Assembly: GCA_044225825.1 (NCBI GenBank)
Contig: JBGAIB010000013.1
Span: 20,084-84,083, forward strand
Reading direction: 5' to 3'
Source: Bog-950 sp044225825
GTDB taxonomy: Bacteria; Bacteroidota; Bacteroidia; Chitinophagales; LD1
DNA: 64,000 nucleotides
Shown one piece after another: positions 42,628 to 52,907 of this stretch. Both the position numbers and the translations under genes were made by a program. The notes under the pieces are model-generated. The model saw only the letters and a list, made by a program, of their open reading frames with translations. It ran no database searches and was not told where the DNA came from. Every line of letters begins with the position of its first letter. The first letter of the stretch is position 1.

Positions 42628-43234
42628 AAACTAATAGAGGTTAAACATACTAAAATTCATCTTATTTAATCCAAACACCGTCTTCTTTCGCTTCCTGATT
42701 CAGCTAAAAAATACAGCCAGTAAGACATACACGCACGCGCTTTTTTGATTGATGCACCCTGCTATTGACTAATGGGTTGATTAATAACGTTATAAAGCAT
42801 ATGCTGCCAGCTCTTATTTGTTATTTGCTGCTGATGCCGAAGGTTAAAGCAGGAACGTAAATGAATGGTTGTTCAGTTAAATTACAGGATTTAAGAATTA
42901 GAATGTTCGGAATGTTTAAGTCGCCTAATCTCAGTTAATTCAGTCAGGAAACCGGCTTTTTATCTTTGCTATGGAACTAACTTAAGCCCCCGTCCTTATA
43001 TTAAATGTCTAACAGCTGCTATAACTTATGGCATCAATTTGGTATGATAACCAATACTTTAACAAATAAGATGCTTTGGCATTAAAGTCAGGTCTGATTG
43101 ACTTTAGATTAGCAACTATTTTTTTCCTTTTTATTAAACCTAGCTTCACAATATCAAACGTAGCTCTACGGATTGGGCCAATTTTTGTTCCAATCGTGAG
43201 GGTAATTTTTTTGTCTAGTCTAAATATCAAGTAT
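42628..43234. other. 607-bp spacer between divergent genes, with leader of the giant T9SS gene
   Basis: I see no gene here. The frame of the giant protein is open back to a TTG at 43076, but that 53-residue extension has no signal peptide at its start. The real ATG at 43235 begins one, so 43076-43234 is probably untranslated leader. AT-rich sequence with an exact -7 like TATCTTTG at 42961 suggests a 5' leader of about 260 nt. Confidence 0.5.
42961..42968 (+). promoter_or_regulatory. Candidate -7 promoter element for the giant T9SS gene
   Basis: TATCTTTG is an exact TAnnTTTG match, 266 bp before the preferred ATG at 43235. No clear -33 TTG was seen. Confidence 0.3.
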
Positions 43235-46200
43235 ATGGGCACATTTACTTTTCTTACAAAAAGAGGTTTTCTTCTTATAACGGCCATGCTGTTATTTTCC
43301 GGATTGTTTGCACAGATCAGTTTAACTGCCACCGGCGGTACGCTGTCTCAAACGTATACCACCCTGGGGGCTGCATTTACAGCTATTAATGCAGGTACGC
43401 ATACCGGTACTATCACCATTGATATAACTGCAAACTGCAGTGAAACCGGCCCTTGTGTGCTTAACAGCAGCGGTGCAGGTTCAGCGTCGTACACTTCTAT
43501 AACCATTCAACCTGCAGCAGATGGTTTAACCATTTCGGGGGCAACTGCCACCGGTCGTGGTTTAATTGAACTAAACGGGGCTGATAACGTAACGATAAAC
43601 GGCGATAACCCGAATACCGGCGGAACAAACCGCAACCTTACTATTACCAATACAGCGGCCAACACCGTAACCTTTACCATGGCTATCCGTGTTGCCTTAT
43701 CAACGCTTATTAGCAGCAGCGATAATGTTACTATTAAAAACTGTATTGTTAATGGTAGTGCTACCGGCCGGGATATATCCTCTGCCAGCACAACTTCCGG
43801 TACCGAAAACAATACCTATGGTATTTATGTAGGAGGTAATGCCTCTACTGCTGCGGCTACCACGGCCCCCAGCGCTATTGCCAGTTTAACCACTACGTTG
43901 GGAGCTGGCCCTACTGCTAATAGCTTTACAGTTGACAATTGTTTGATCAACGCCTGCGCCAAGGGTATAGCGTTTATGGGTAGCGTAGTTAGTAATAGTA
44001 ATTCGCTGACGTTTACTAATAATACCATTGGTGATGCTACGGCAGGTAATGCTACTACCGTTTACACCCAGGGTATTAGTGCACAAGGATTTACCGCTGC
44101 TGTAATACGGGGCAATACCTTTAGAAATATTGAAAGCTGGGTAGGCAGTTCTACCGGCAGCAATATTGTAGCAGCCATTGCTTTAGGGAATATAAGCTCA
44201 GTTGGCACCGGAGCGGTAATTGAGAAGAACAGTATCAGCCATATTCATTGCAAAAACACCGGCACATGGCCTTCGGCTGGTATCTATCTAAGTTTATCAA
44301 CCAGTTCCAACAGCCGCGTTGCCAACAACTTTATAAGTGACATTAACCGCGATATGAGCGGTGGCACCGGATTCGGCACAGCACTGAACTGCTCGGGCAT
44401 TAAAATTAACGGGGGAACCAATTACACCATCTATAATAACTCGGTGCAAATGTTCGGTAGCTTTCTGGGCACTTCTGCAAATAACCTGTCTTCGGCCTGC
44501 CTATCAATTGGTGCAACCGGCCAAACTGGTGTAGATGTGCGCAATAATATATTCAGCAACACTATGACCGGTGGCGGCACCAGCATTGCGCATGTTTGCG
44601 TGTTATTGCCAAGCGGTGGTACCAGTGCCATGAACTATACCGAGAACAATAATGCCTATTACTGCGGTTCCGCGGCCAACCAGGGTGTAGCCCATGCAGG
44701 TTCCACCTATACTGCGGCTGGCTTGTATAGTGCAGCAAATTTTAATCCGGCAGCTACCACACCGGCCACCAATTTCAGATCTTATTCAAGCACTTTAAGT
44801 GCAGCCGGCACCAACGACAATGCCAGCTTTGCCGCTACTACCGCAGCGCCATTTACCAGCACTACCAATTTGCATATTAATAGCGGTGCCTCAGGTGTAG
44901 CAGCACTTAACAGCACCGCCGTTACGCTGGCGGCTGTTACCGACGACTATGATGGCGATGCAAGGATAGGTCCGGATATGGGCGCTGATGAATTTGTATA
45001 CGCCGTTTTCCCTATCGATTTAACTACTTTGGCCCTGGTTGCGCCAACTACTTCAGGATGTAAATCTGCCACTGAAACAGTTACGGTTACCATTAAGAAC
45101 AACGGTTCTTCGCTGCTTGATTTTTCAGTAAATAACGCCACGGTAAGTGTTACTGCTACCGGCGGTTACAGCAGCAACAAAGTAATTAATACAGGAACAT
45201 TGGCCGTAGGAGCTTCACTAAACGTAACGATGCCTGCAACCGCCAACCTTTCGGCAGCAGGTAGCTTTACTTTTAATGCCAGCGTAAGTGTAACCGGCGA
45301 TGGCAATAGCACTAACGATGCTATGTCGCCGGTTGTAATTAACAGTTTAGGCAGCATTACTGTTACCTCAGCCCTACCTTATGTGCAGGATTTTGAAAGC
45401 GGGCAAGGCGGCTGGGCATCCGGCGGCACCTCTAACTCCTGGGCCTTTGGTACAGCCAATAAAGCTACTATTAAAAACTCGACAGCCCCTGCAACGGTGG
45501 GTACCAACGTATGGACCACCGGTGGATTGACAGGCAGCTATAATTCAAGTGAGCAATCGTTTGTAACCAGCCCTTGTTTCGATCTTTCGGCACTTAACCC
45601 TGCCGCCAGCGAAATAGTTGCAACCATTTGGTGGAACAGTGAAGCCAAATGGGACGGTGCGCAGTTACAATACTCTACTGATGGCGGTACTACCTGGACC
45701 AACATTGGTGTAAACGGCGACCCAAACAACTGGTATAACAGCGCCACCATGAGCGCTTCTGCGGTAAGTACCTTCTTTGGAGGTAATACCAACTGGTGGA
45801 GCGGCCGTGCCGGTGGTGTAACCTTAGGCAGCGGTGGCTGGGTTACAGCCAAGCACGATTTACCTGCAGGCGCTATAATAAGCGGTGTACGATTCAGATT
45901 TGCCTTTGCAAGCGACGGATCGGGTGTTGATGATGGCATTGCATTTGACAATGTTATAATACACGAAAAACTTTTGACAGATGTTGGTGCAGCCACCCTG
46001 GCTACGCCTGCTGCAACCGGTTGTTATGGCAATGCTGAAACAATAACAGTTCAGGTTAAAAACTTCGGATCGGGAACCATTGATTTTTCCACTACCCCAG
46101 TTACAGTTACTACAAATGTTACCGGTGCCGTAACGCAAACGTTAACCGGCTCACTTTCTACAGGTACTTTAGCACCAGGGGCTACGGTTAACGTGCCTAT

Positions 46201-49200
46201 GAGTGCAACCCTGGATATGACCACGTTGGGCACTTATACCTTTAATGCCAGTACCTCTTTAACCGGCGACCAGGATGCTACTAATAATGCCATGCCTGCT
46301 GCCACACGCAATGGTGGAACGGTAACGGTTACTTCAGCTAGCCCTTACAGCCAGAACTTTGAAGGCGGACAAGGTGGCTGGACATCAGGAGGCACTTCTA
46401 ATTCCTGGGCTTTTGGTACCGCCAATAAAACAACTATTAAAAACTCGGCCTTACCAGCAACCGTTGGTACCAATGTTTGGACCACCGGTGGACTGACGGG
46501 TTCTTATAACAGCAATGAGGCTTCGTTTGTAGTAAGTCCATGCTTTAACCTGGGCACTTTAAGTCCTACCGCTTCGGAAATACTGTTAACCGTATGGTGG
46601 AGCAGTGAAGCGGGTTTGGATGGCGCACAGCTGCAATACTCAATTGACGGTGGCGCCACCTGGGTCAACATAGGTGTAAATGGCGATCCTAATAACTGGT
46701 ATAACAGTGCCTCGATGGGAGCTACTGCTTCTGCTTTCTTTGGTGGTAACACTAATTGGTGGAGCGGCCGTACCGGTGGCACTACCTTAGGTAGCGGCGG
46801 CTGGTTAACAGCCAAGCACGACCTACCCGCTGCAGCCGTTGTAAACGGTGTAAAATTCCGTGTAGGTTTTGCAAGCGATGGCAGCGTTGTGGATGATGGG
46901 TTTGCATTTGATAATGTAATTATCCGCGAGAAGAACACGGTAGATGTAGGGGCTGCTGCTCTTACTGCACCTGCAGGCACTGCTTGTTACTCAAATGCCG
47001 AAACAGTTACCGTGCAGGTTAAGAACTATGGAGCTGGTGCCATTAATATGGCCAGCACGCCTATTACAGTAACCACCAACGTTACAGGCGCTGTTACGCA
47101 AACTCTTACCGGCACCTTAAATACCGGTACGTTGGCTTCAGGCGCAACCACAACCGTTACCATGAGTACAACGTTGGATATGACCCCTGTTGGTGTTTAT
47201 ACCTTTAACTCCAGTGCTACTGTTACCGGTGATCAGGACGCTACAAATAATGCCATGCCTGTTGCCACACGCTCAGGTGGTACTATTACTGTTACACCAA
47301 GCACACCTTATACCCAGAACTTCGAAAGCGGGCAAGGTGGCTGGGCTTCAGGTGGCAGCAACAACTCGTGGGCCTTTGGTACTGCTAACAAAACCACTAT
47401 TAAAAACTCGGCAAACCCTTCGGTAGTTGGCGCCAATGTGTGGACTACCGGTGGCTTAACAGGTAGTTACAACAACACCGAAGCTTCGTTTGTAAGCAGC
47501 CCATGTTTTAACCTGGCAAGCTTAAACCCATCCGCCGCTGAAATTGTACTTACCTTGTGGTGGAGCAGCGAAGCCGGCCTTGACGGCGCCCAGTTGCAAT
47601 ACAGTACCAATGGCGGTGGAACCTGGACCAATATTGGTGTAAGCGGCGATCCTAATAACTGGTATAACAGCTCATCGATGGGCTCCACTGCTTCTACCTT
47701 CTTTGGTGGAAATACCAACTGGTGGAGTGGCCGTACAGGCGGAACTACCCTGGGCAGCGGTGCCTGGGTATTAGCAAAACACGATTTACCTGCAGCCGCT
47801 GTAGCCAACGGCGTTAAATTCCGCGTGGCATTTGCCAGCGATGGAAGTGCCGTTGATGACGGCGTTGCATTTGATAATATTATTATACATGAAAAGCTTG
47901 CCAATGATGTAGGCGTAGCAGCGCTGAACAGTCCGGTGCCGGCAAGTTCGATCTGTGGTGGCACTACACAAGCTGTAACCGTAACCCTTGCTAACTACGG
48001 TTATGTTGCTCAATCCAATATTCCGGTTACCGTTAATGTTACAGGTCCGGTAACCCAAACACTTAATGCAGTTTACGCCGGTCCGCTAGCACCATTTACG
48101 GTTGCCAACTTCACTGTAGGCTCACTGAATATGTCAGCCGGCGGCACTTACGTATTCAATTCTTCTACTTCATTAGCAGGCGACCAGGCCAGCGGCAACG
48201 ATGCCATGCCTACCGCCTCGGTTAACACTATCAATCCGGTTGTGAATGTGGTTGCCACACCGCAGCCGGCATGTGCAGGCCAGCCGTTAACCTTATCGGC
48301 TACTGTAACCGGTACACCGGCGGGAAGTGCTACTTTTGCTTACACCACTCCTCAATCTATACCCGATCGCAGCGGTTCGGTTGCAGGTGTATTAAGCAGT
48401 ACGATTGCTGTTGGCGCTTCATCCATTGTTAGCACACCTGCCGATTTAAAAGTTACCCTGAACTTCGGAACTACGGCCTCCTCGCCAAACAAAGAGCATA
48501 CCTGGATGGGAGACTTGATAGTTACCTTAACTTCACCTGGCGGCACTACAGTAGTGTTTGATCGGATGGGGGTTCCTGTAAGCAGCATTGGCGATGGCGA
48601 CGACTTTAATGGCGCTTATACCTTTGCTACTACCGCTTCTACTATATTACCAACTACAACCGGAAGTATGGCTACCGGCGGAAACGTTAACAACGGCACC
48701 TATTTACCTTCTAATGAGGCTGACGTAGCGCATAACTGGACCGGCCTTTCTTTCCCATTCGCCGCACTTGGCAACTGGACGCTAACCGTTAGAGATACCG
48801 GCGCAGGTGATGTGGGCGATCTGGTTGGTTGGTCAATCAACATACCCGGTAATTATACCCATGCATTTTCAGGTCCGGGCAGTATAAGTTCTGTAACTTA
48901 TTCAGGTACGTTTAATGCTACCGGCGAAGTTACTGTGAACGGATTATCAGCGGGCACACCAAGCTTTTCGGTATTAACTACAGACCCTGCAGGTTGTTCT
49001 TCTACTAAGAGTATTAATCCTACTGTAACCGTTTGCACCAACACCTGGGAAGGTGATGTGGTGGGTGATGCTACGAATTGGTTTAACCCGGGCAACTGGA
49101 GTTTGAACTTTGTGCCTAATACCTGTGGCGCCAATGTGGTTATCCCTACCTCGCCTGTAGGTGGTGTATTCCCTGTAATTAACGCAACCAGTCCGTCAGT

Positions 49201-51406
49201 TGGTAATGTAAATATTGATGACAATGCTACAATTACGATTAACGCAGGCAAAACCTTATCGCTGTGCGGTAACTGGGTAGGCGGATCAAGTTCAGCCAGC
49301 CAGATACTTGGCGCCGGCACCGTGGTACTGGCTGCCACTGCTCCGCAACAACTGTCGGGCAAAACAGAATTCCAGAACCTGCAACTCAATAACCCAACGG
49401 GTGCTACCTTACAGGCAGGCAGCCGCTTCGACATCTTTGGCGAAGTAGCCCTGCAAACCGGCACCCTTACAACCGGCAGCGGCTTACTGATCTTCCGCAG
49501 CACCAGCGATAGCCAGATAGGTATTATCGACAACTTCAGTGCAGGTTACACCGGCACTATCAGCGGTGGTATTCAGGCAGAACGTTACTACCACAGCTCA
49601 ACTACCTACGATGCGCACTACATGGGTTCACCGGTAGATGCGGCCACCTTATCATCGTTTGCAGCAGGCGGTACTACAGGTTATGCCATACCAACTGCAA
49701 GCTGCGATGAAACCCAACTGCAGAGCGGCTCGCCTTACGGTGCAGTTGCCAGTATGGACGAGAGCGTAGGTGCAGGCTGTGCCATGAAAACATGGAAGTT
49801 TGAAAACACTGCGGCTGCAGCACAAACTGCTAAAGGTTATTCGGTACGTAAAACCGGCAGCGGTGTAATAACCGTTAGCGGTAACCCTAACCTGAACAGC
49901 AGCTATGCCTTAAACAGCTTAAACAACAGCGGTTGGGCTATTAACACCAGCTTACAGGGCCGTCCGATGGGTCCGGGCTGGCACATGGTAGCAAACCCAT
50001 TCCTTGCAAACCTGGATATCAGCAGCACCCCTGCAGGCTTTGATGCTACCAAACTGGTATGGATTAACGACGGCGGTGGCAGCTCAGGCACTTACCAGCC
50101 TGCAACTATCGTAGCACCGTTCCAGGCCTTTATGGTACACCGTACCACAGGCGGCACCGCTAACTATACTATTAACGCCAGCCAGCGCACTAAAAACGCT
50201 GCCAGCTACAGCTTCCAGAAACAAGGTAACGACCATGAGTTGAGCTTAACGGCCATCAACAACGGCACCCAACGCACCGATGTAACCAAAGTAGCCTTCA
50301 ACACAGGCGCTACAATGGATCACGATGCCGACTTCGATTGTATCAAGATTGCCGGTGCCTTAGACCGCCATACCTTATACACCTACAACAGCGATCCGCT
50401 TCGTTGGATGGCTATTAACACGCTGAAGAGCATTGAAGAAACCAGCACCGTAAATGTTGGCTTCGAACCGGGCATCAACGGCAGCTATACCTTCCACTTT
50501 GATGGCATGAACAGCTTTGACCCTACCAGCTACGTAACACTGGAAGACAAACTGCTGAACGTGTTCCACGATGTAAGGAGCGGTGACTACAGCTTTACTT
50601 CGAATGCTACCGATAACTGGAACCGCTTTGTATTGCACTTTACCCCTGCTGCTAAATTCAATACCAGCGATGCAAGCTGTTCAGCTGCGGGTCAAATCAA
50701 TATTGAGCAACCGGGCACTGCCAACTGGAACTACGTAGTAAGCAACAGCAACAACGTAACCATCAGCAGCGGTAACCTGAACAACAGCAACCCTGTAACC
50801 GTAAGCGTACCAACCGGCACCTATACCGTTACCTTAACCGATAACAACAACTACACGGTAGTTAAAAACGTATTGGTGAGCGGTGCATCTGCCTTAAATG
50901 CAGCCATGAATGTTAGCAAGGTTACGGCTGAAGAAGGCGAGGACATTGAGTTTACCAATGCAACAACCAATGCAGCGAGCACGGTATGGGAGTTTGGCGA
51001 TGGCAGCAGTGCTGCAAGCAGCAATGCGACCCACAGCTACGCACAGGCCGGTGTTTACACTGTTAAGTTAACGGTAAGCAACATCGGAGGTTGTATCAGC
51101 ACTACGCAACAAACTGTTACTGTAACGGCTAAAACAGCCACCGGTATTAAGGACTTAACAGATGGCAAGATTGCGATCTGGAGCCATGCCAACATGGTGT
51201 ATGTAGACTTCAGCAAAGCGAAGAACGTGGAAGCCACGATTGACATCTACAACATCCTTGGCCAGGTAGTAAGCAGCGAGACGTTTGGTAAAACAAGCAT
51301 CTACAGCCGCCAGTTGAACAACCTGGATGCAGGCTATGTGATTGTAAGCGTTAAGAACGCCGATGGCACCTTAACCAAAAAGGTATTCATCAGCAATAAC
51401 AAGTAA
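43235..51406 (+). CDS. Giant modular T9SS adhesin-like protein (2,723 residues)
   Basis: The start is ATG 43235, where a signal peptide begins (MGTFTFLTKRGFLLITAMLL...FAQ). The order is: a Ser/Thr/Asn-rich right-handed beta-helix region (about 25-580); three tandem 321-residue modules (595-1557), each a CARDB-like beta-sandwich (ETVTVTIKNNGSSLLDF) plus a MAM/concanavalin-like domain (DFESGQGGW...WWSSEAGLDGAQLQYS); a fourth CARDB-like piece; and a proprotein-convertase P-domain-like region (about 1700-1870, HTWMGDLIVTLTSPGGT...LGNWTLTVRDTGAGDVG). A beta-helix/T9SS-associated stretch follows, then a PKD domain (STVWEFGDGSSA) and a type A sorting domain ending in KKVFISNNK. It is probably a surface adhesin or matrix protein. 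No protease active site was seen. Confidence 0.9.
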   Translation: MGTFTFLTKRGFLLITAMLLFSGLFAQISLTATGGTLSQTYTTLGAAFTAINAGTHTGTITIDITANCSETGPCVLNSSGAGSASYTSITIQPAADGLTISGATATGRGLIELNGADNVTINGDNPNTGGTNRNLTITNTAANTVTFTMAIRVALSTLISSSDNVTIKNCIVNGSATGRDISSASTTSGTENNTYGIYVGGNASTAAATTAPSAIASLTTTLGAGPTANSFTVDNCLINACAKGIAFMGSVVSNSNSLTFTNNTIGDATAGNATTVYTQGISAQGFTAAVIRGNTFRNIESWVGSSTGSNIVAAIALGNISSVGTGAVIEKNSISHIHCKNTGTWPSAGIYLSLSTSSNSRVANNFISDINRDMSGGTGFGTALNCSGIKINGGTNYTIYNNSVQMFGSFLGTSANNLSSACLSIGATGQTGVDVRNNIFSNTMTGGGTSIAHVCVLLPSGGTSAMNYTENNNAYYCGSAANQGVAHAGSTYTAAGLYSAANFNPAATTPATNFRSYSSTLSAAGTNDNASFAATTAAPFTSTTNLHINSGASGVAALNSTAVTLAAVTDDYDGDARIGPDMGADEFVYAVFPIDLTTLALVAPTTSGCKSATETVTVTIKNNGSSLLDFSVNNATVSVTATGGYSSNKVINTGTLAVGASLNVTMPATANLSAAGSFTFNASVSVTGDGNSTNDAMSPVVINSLGSITVTSALPYVQDFESGQGGWASGGTSNSWAFGTANKATIKNSTAPATVGTNVWTTGGLTGSYNSSEQSFVTSPCFDLSALNPAASEIVATIWWNSEAKWDGAQLQYSTDGGTTWTNIGVNGDPNNWYNSATMSASAVSTFFGGNTNWWSGRAGGVTLGSGGWVTAKHDLPAGAIISGVRFRFAFASDGSGVDDGIAFDNVIIHEKLLTDVGAATLATPAATGCYGNAETITVQVKNFGSGTIDFSTTPVTVTTNVTGAVTQTLTGSLSTGTLAPGATVNVPMSATLDMTTLGTYTFNASTSLTGDQDATNNAMPAATRNGGTVTVTSASPYSQNFEGGQGGWTSGGTSNSWAFGTANKTTIKNSALPATVGTNVWTTGGLTGSYNSNEASFVVSPCFNLGTLSPTASEILLTVWWSSEAGLDGAQLQYSIDGGATWVNIGVNGDPNNWYNSASMGATASAFFGGNTNWWSGRTGGTTLGSGGWLTAKHDLPAAAVVNGVKFRVGFASDGSVVDDGFAFDNVIIREKNTVDVGAAALTAPAGTACYSNAETVTVQVKNYGAGAINMASTPITVTTNVTGAVTQTLTGTLNTGTLASGATTTVTMSTTLDMTPVGVYTFNSSATVTGDQDATNNAMPVATRSGGTITVTPSTPYTQNFESGQGGWASGGSNNSWAFGTANKTTIKNSANPSVVGANVWTTGGLTGSYNNTEASFVSSPCFNLASLNPSAAEIVLTLWWSSEAGLDGAQLQYSTNGGGTWTNIGVSGDPNNWYNSSSMGSTASTFFGGNTNWWSGRTGGTTLGSGAWVLAKHDLPAAAVANGVKFRVAFASDGSAVDDGVAFDNIIIHEKLANDVGVAALNSPVPASSICGGTTQAVTVTLANYGYVAQSNIPVTVNVTGPVTQTLNAVYAGPLAPFTVANFTVGSLNMSAGGTYVFNSSTSLAGDQASGNDAMPTASVNTINPVVNVVATPQPACAGQPLTLSATVTGTPAGSATFAYTTPQSIPDRSGSVAGVLSSTIAVGASSIVSTPADLKVTLNFGTTASSPNKEHTWMGDLIVTLTSPGGTTVVFDRMGVPVSSIGDGDDFNGAYTFATTASTILPTTTGSMATGGNVNNGTYLPSNEADVAHNWTGLSFPFAALGNWTLTVRDTGAGDVGDLVGWSINIPGNYTHAFSGPGSISSVTYSGTFNATGEVTVNGLSAGTPSFSVLTTDPAGCSSTKSINPTVTVCTNTWEGDVVGDATNWFNPGNWSLNFVPNTCGANVVIPTSPVGGVFPVINATSPSVGNVNIDDNATITINAGKTLSLCGNWVGGSSSASQILGAGTVVLAATAPQQLSGKTEFQNLQLNNPTGATLQAGSRFDIFGEVALQTGTLTTGSGLLIFRSTSDSQIGIIDNFSAGYTGTISGGIQAERYYHSSTTYDAHYMGSPVDAATLSSFAAGGTTGYAIPTASCDETQLQSGSPYGAVASMDESVGAGCAMKTWKFENTAAAAQTAKGYSVRKTGSGVITVSGNPNLNSSYALNSLNNSGWAINTSLQGRPMGPGWHMVANPFLANLDISSTPAGFDATKLVWINDGGGSSGTYQPATIVAPFQAFMVHRTTGGTANYTINASQRTKNAASYSFQKQGNDHELSLTAINNGTQRTDVTKVAFNTGATMDHDADFDCIKIAGALDRHTLYTYNSDPLRWMAINTLKSIEETSTVNVGFEPGINGSYTFHFDGMNSFDPTSYVTLEDKLLNVFHDVRSGDYSFTSNATDNWNRFVLHFTPAAKFNTSDASCSAAGQINIEQPGTANWNYVVSNSNNVTISSGNLNNSNPVTVSVPTGTYTVTLTDNNNYTVVKNVLVSGASALNAAMNVSKVTAEEGEDIEFTNATTNAASTVWEFGDGSSAASSNATHSYAQAGVYTVKLTVSNIGGCISTTQQTVTVTAKTATGIKDLTDGKIAIWSHANMVYVDFSKAKNVEATIDIYNILGQVVSSETFGKTSIYSRQLNNLDAGYVIVSVKNADGTLTKKVFISNNK
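45017..47905 (+). repeat. Three tandem 963-bp modules inside the giant gene
   Basis: Module boundaries marked by the conserved Asp-(Val/Leu) codons fall at 45017, 45980 and 46943, and the next partial copy begins at 47906, giving an exact 963-bp (321-residue) period. Copies are close in protein sequence (for example TNVWTTGGLTGSYN in two of the three) but differ at many silent positions. Confidence 0.9.
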
Positions 51407-51430
51407 TCATCTACCAAGGTAAGTTAACCG

Positions 51431-51460
51431 AACCGCTGCGCCGTGCGCAGCGGTTTTTTT
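51431..51460 (+). terminator. Rho-independent terminator of the giant T9SS gene
   Basis: The perfect 11-bp stem AACCGCTGCGC / GCGCAGCGGTT (51431-51441 with 51445-51455) has a 3-nt loop and runs into seven T. It lies 25 bp past the stop codon. Confidence 0.9.
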
Positions 51461-51610
51461 ATGTCTGCTCTGCTCGTTTGCAGATGCATTACACGCGCCT
51501 GCTTTAAGCAGAAGTAACAAAGGGCCAGGCGGGCTTCGTTTATCCGCGCATTGGCGGGAAACAATACACAACCCTTTTTCATTGAGCGTACTGATCACAC
51601 AAACAGGCAC

Positions 51611-51642
51611 AAAAAAAGAACCCCTGCCTATGGCAAGGGTTC
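51611..51642 (-). terminator. Rho-independent terminator of the PI-PLC-like gene
   Basis: On the minus strand an 11-bp stem (51632-51642 with 51618-51628, one G-T pair, loop ATA) is followed by seven T (51617-51611). It lies 21 bp past the stop of the gene at 51663. Confidence 0.85.
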
Positions 51643-51662
51643 CTGAACATATTTTTAAATGC

Positions 51663-52853
51663 TTACTCTTTTATGAGCCCCAGGTTGGTTTGGTCGCTGG
51701 CTGAAATAGAATCGATACGGGATAATTCATTGTTCGGAAAGCGAACCTGAAAGGAAGTAAAGCCACCGGCAGCACCGCGAGGATCAGGCCGGTAATAATC
51801 GGTGGAAACTATTTGTGCCCAGCTGGCAAAAGCGGCGTTCATAGAGGTGTAATCGCCGTTGCGGGCCTCATCGGTATTAGCATCAGAACGGGTGCGCACA
51901 ATATAACCTTGCTGCACACGCTGCTGTATATTGCTGAAACCGCTTACCGGGTTATTCAGGATTACAAACGCAGCTTCGGGTGTGCCGGGGTCGCTGTAAA
52001 CAAACATAGCGCGGTTGCTTAACGAGGGATGCCCTACCTTATACAAACTTTCGGCGGCACCCTGCATAATGAATACCACCTTACCGCGGCAGTCGGCCAG
52101 TTTAGGCCAGTTGCCGGCTAATACAGCTTCTTCCAGCGTGGCGTAGTTGCCGCGCACATCATCCGGTGTAATTACCTTATCGAGGTCGTTACCAAATACA
52201 CTCTTAATCTCGGCATCCATAGCATCACAAGCCGAGGCATCGTAAGGAATGGAGTGCGTTAAACTTGGCAGGCCGCTGATAACATCTGCGGGCACATCTT
52301 CTTTACATTCTATATTGATAAAGATAGGCAGGTGATTTGGGTGTGCAGCGCTCCAGGCGTATACGGTTTCCAGGCCGCCCTTAAAGGTTACGTTGGTACT
52401 GTTGTAGTCAAAGTCTACAATGTGTATCATCTTAAAGCCGGGCTGTAATAATTCATCAACACCCGAGGCTGCATTTAAGCCACAAAGGCCCAGGCCTGCA
52501 CGGTAATAATATTGACCGCCCTGCGGGTCATTATAAATGTCGAGCTCCAGGCCACGCACACCATACTGGCCCAACTGCACATCCAGTGGTTCGTGAAAGT
52601 AATCGATACCATGCGGGTCGTACTCACTGGGTATTACGCCCAACGAATCGAGCCCCAATAAAAAATTAAATACCGCCGTATCGGTACGCAAATGATAGCT
52701 GTTGTGACTGGCTATAATTTGTATTTGATTTAATTTTAAACTGTCGGTAGGGCCGTTGTCATAAACAATGGGTCCGTTCTTTAACTGGTCTTTTTTGCAA
52801 GCCGCAAAAAATAAAACACCGGTAGTAAGCACCGGCAGCAGGTAACGCTTCAT
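51663..52853 (-). CDS. Lipoprotein phosphoinositide phospholipase C-like (Ca-dependent PI-PLC family)
   Basis: This 396-residue lipoprotein has lipobox LFFAAC (Cys19) followed by Lys/Asp, giving an outer-membrane or periplasmic anchor. The catalytic-type TIM-barrel motif IIASHNSYH (His50) opens the domain, with HEPLDVQLGQYGVRGLELDIYND and MIHIVDFDYNST following; these match the bacterial Ca2+-dependent PI-PLC family. It hydrolyses phosphodiester bonds in inositol phospholipids or similar substrates; the true substrate in this organism is unknown. Two terminators separate it from the giant gene, so it is an independent unit. Confidence 0.85.
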   Translation of the reverse strand: MKRYLLPVLTTGVLFFAACKKDQLKNGPIVYDNGPTDSLKLNQIQIIASHNSYHLRTDTAVFNFLLGLDSLGVIPSEYDPHGIDYFHEPLDVQLGQYGVRGLELDIYNDPQGGQYYYRAGLGLCGLNAASGVDELLQPGFKMIHIVDFDYNSTNVTFKGGLETVYAWSAAHPNHLPIFINIECKEDVPADVISGLPSLTHSIPYDASACDAMDAEIKSVFGNDLDKVITPDDVRGNYATLEEAVLAGNWPKLADCRGKVVFIMQGAAESLYKVGHPSLSNRAMFVYSDPGTPEAAFVILNNPVSGFSNIQQRVQQGYIVRTRSDANTDEARNGDYTSMNAAFASWAQIVSTDYYRPDPRGAAGGFTSFQVRFPNNELSRIDSISASDQTNLGLIKE

Positions 52854-52907
52854 TAACCTTAATTTAAGGTGAATTTAATGAAGCCTGAAGCCTGTGCAAC
52901 AATGCGC

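Noticed and set aside
43076..43234. Extension of the giant T9SS protein back to a TTG at 43076
   Set aside because: The extra 53 residues show no start-like features, whereas a typical signal peptide begins at ATG 43235. The upstream open frame is likely leader.
43507..50638. Many long antisense open frames inside the giant gene
   Set aside because: They follow the module repeats (similar antisense frames recur every 963 bp) and arise from the Thr/Ser/Gly/Asn-rich codons of the sense gene.
51407..51610. Minus-strand 67-residue open frame next to the giant gene
   Set aside because: It overlaps the terminator hairpin of the giant gene and has no protein-like features.
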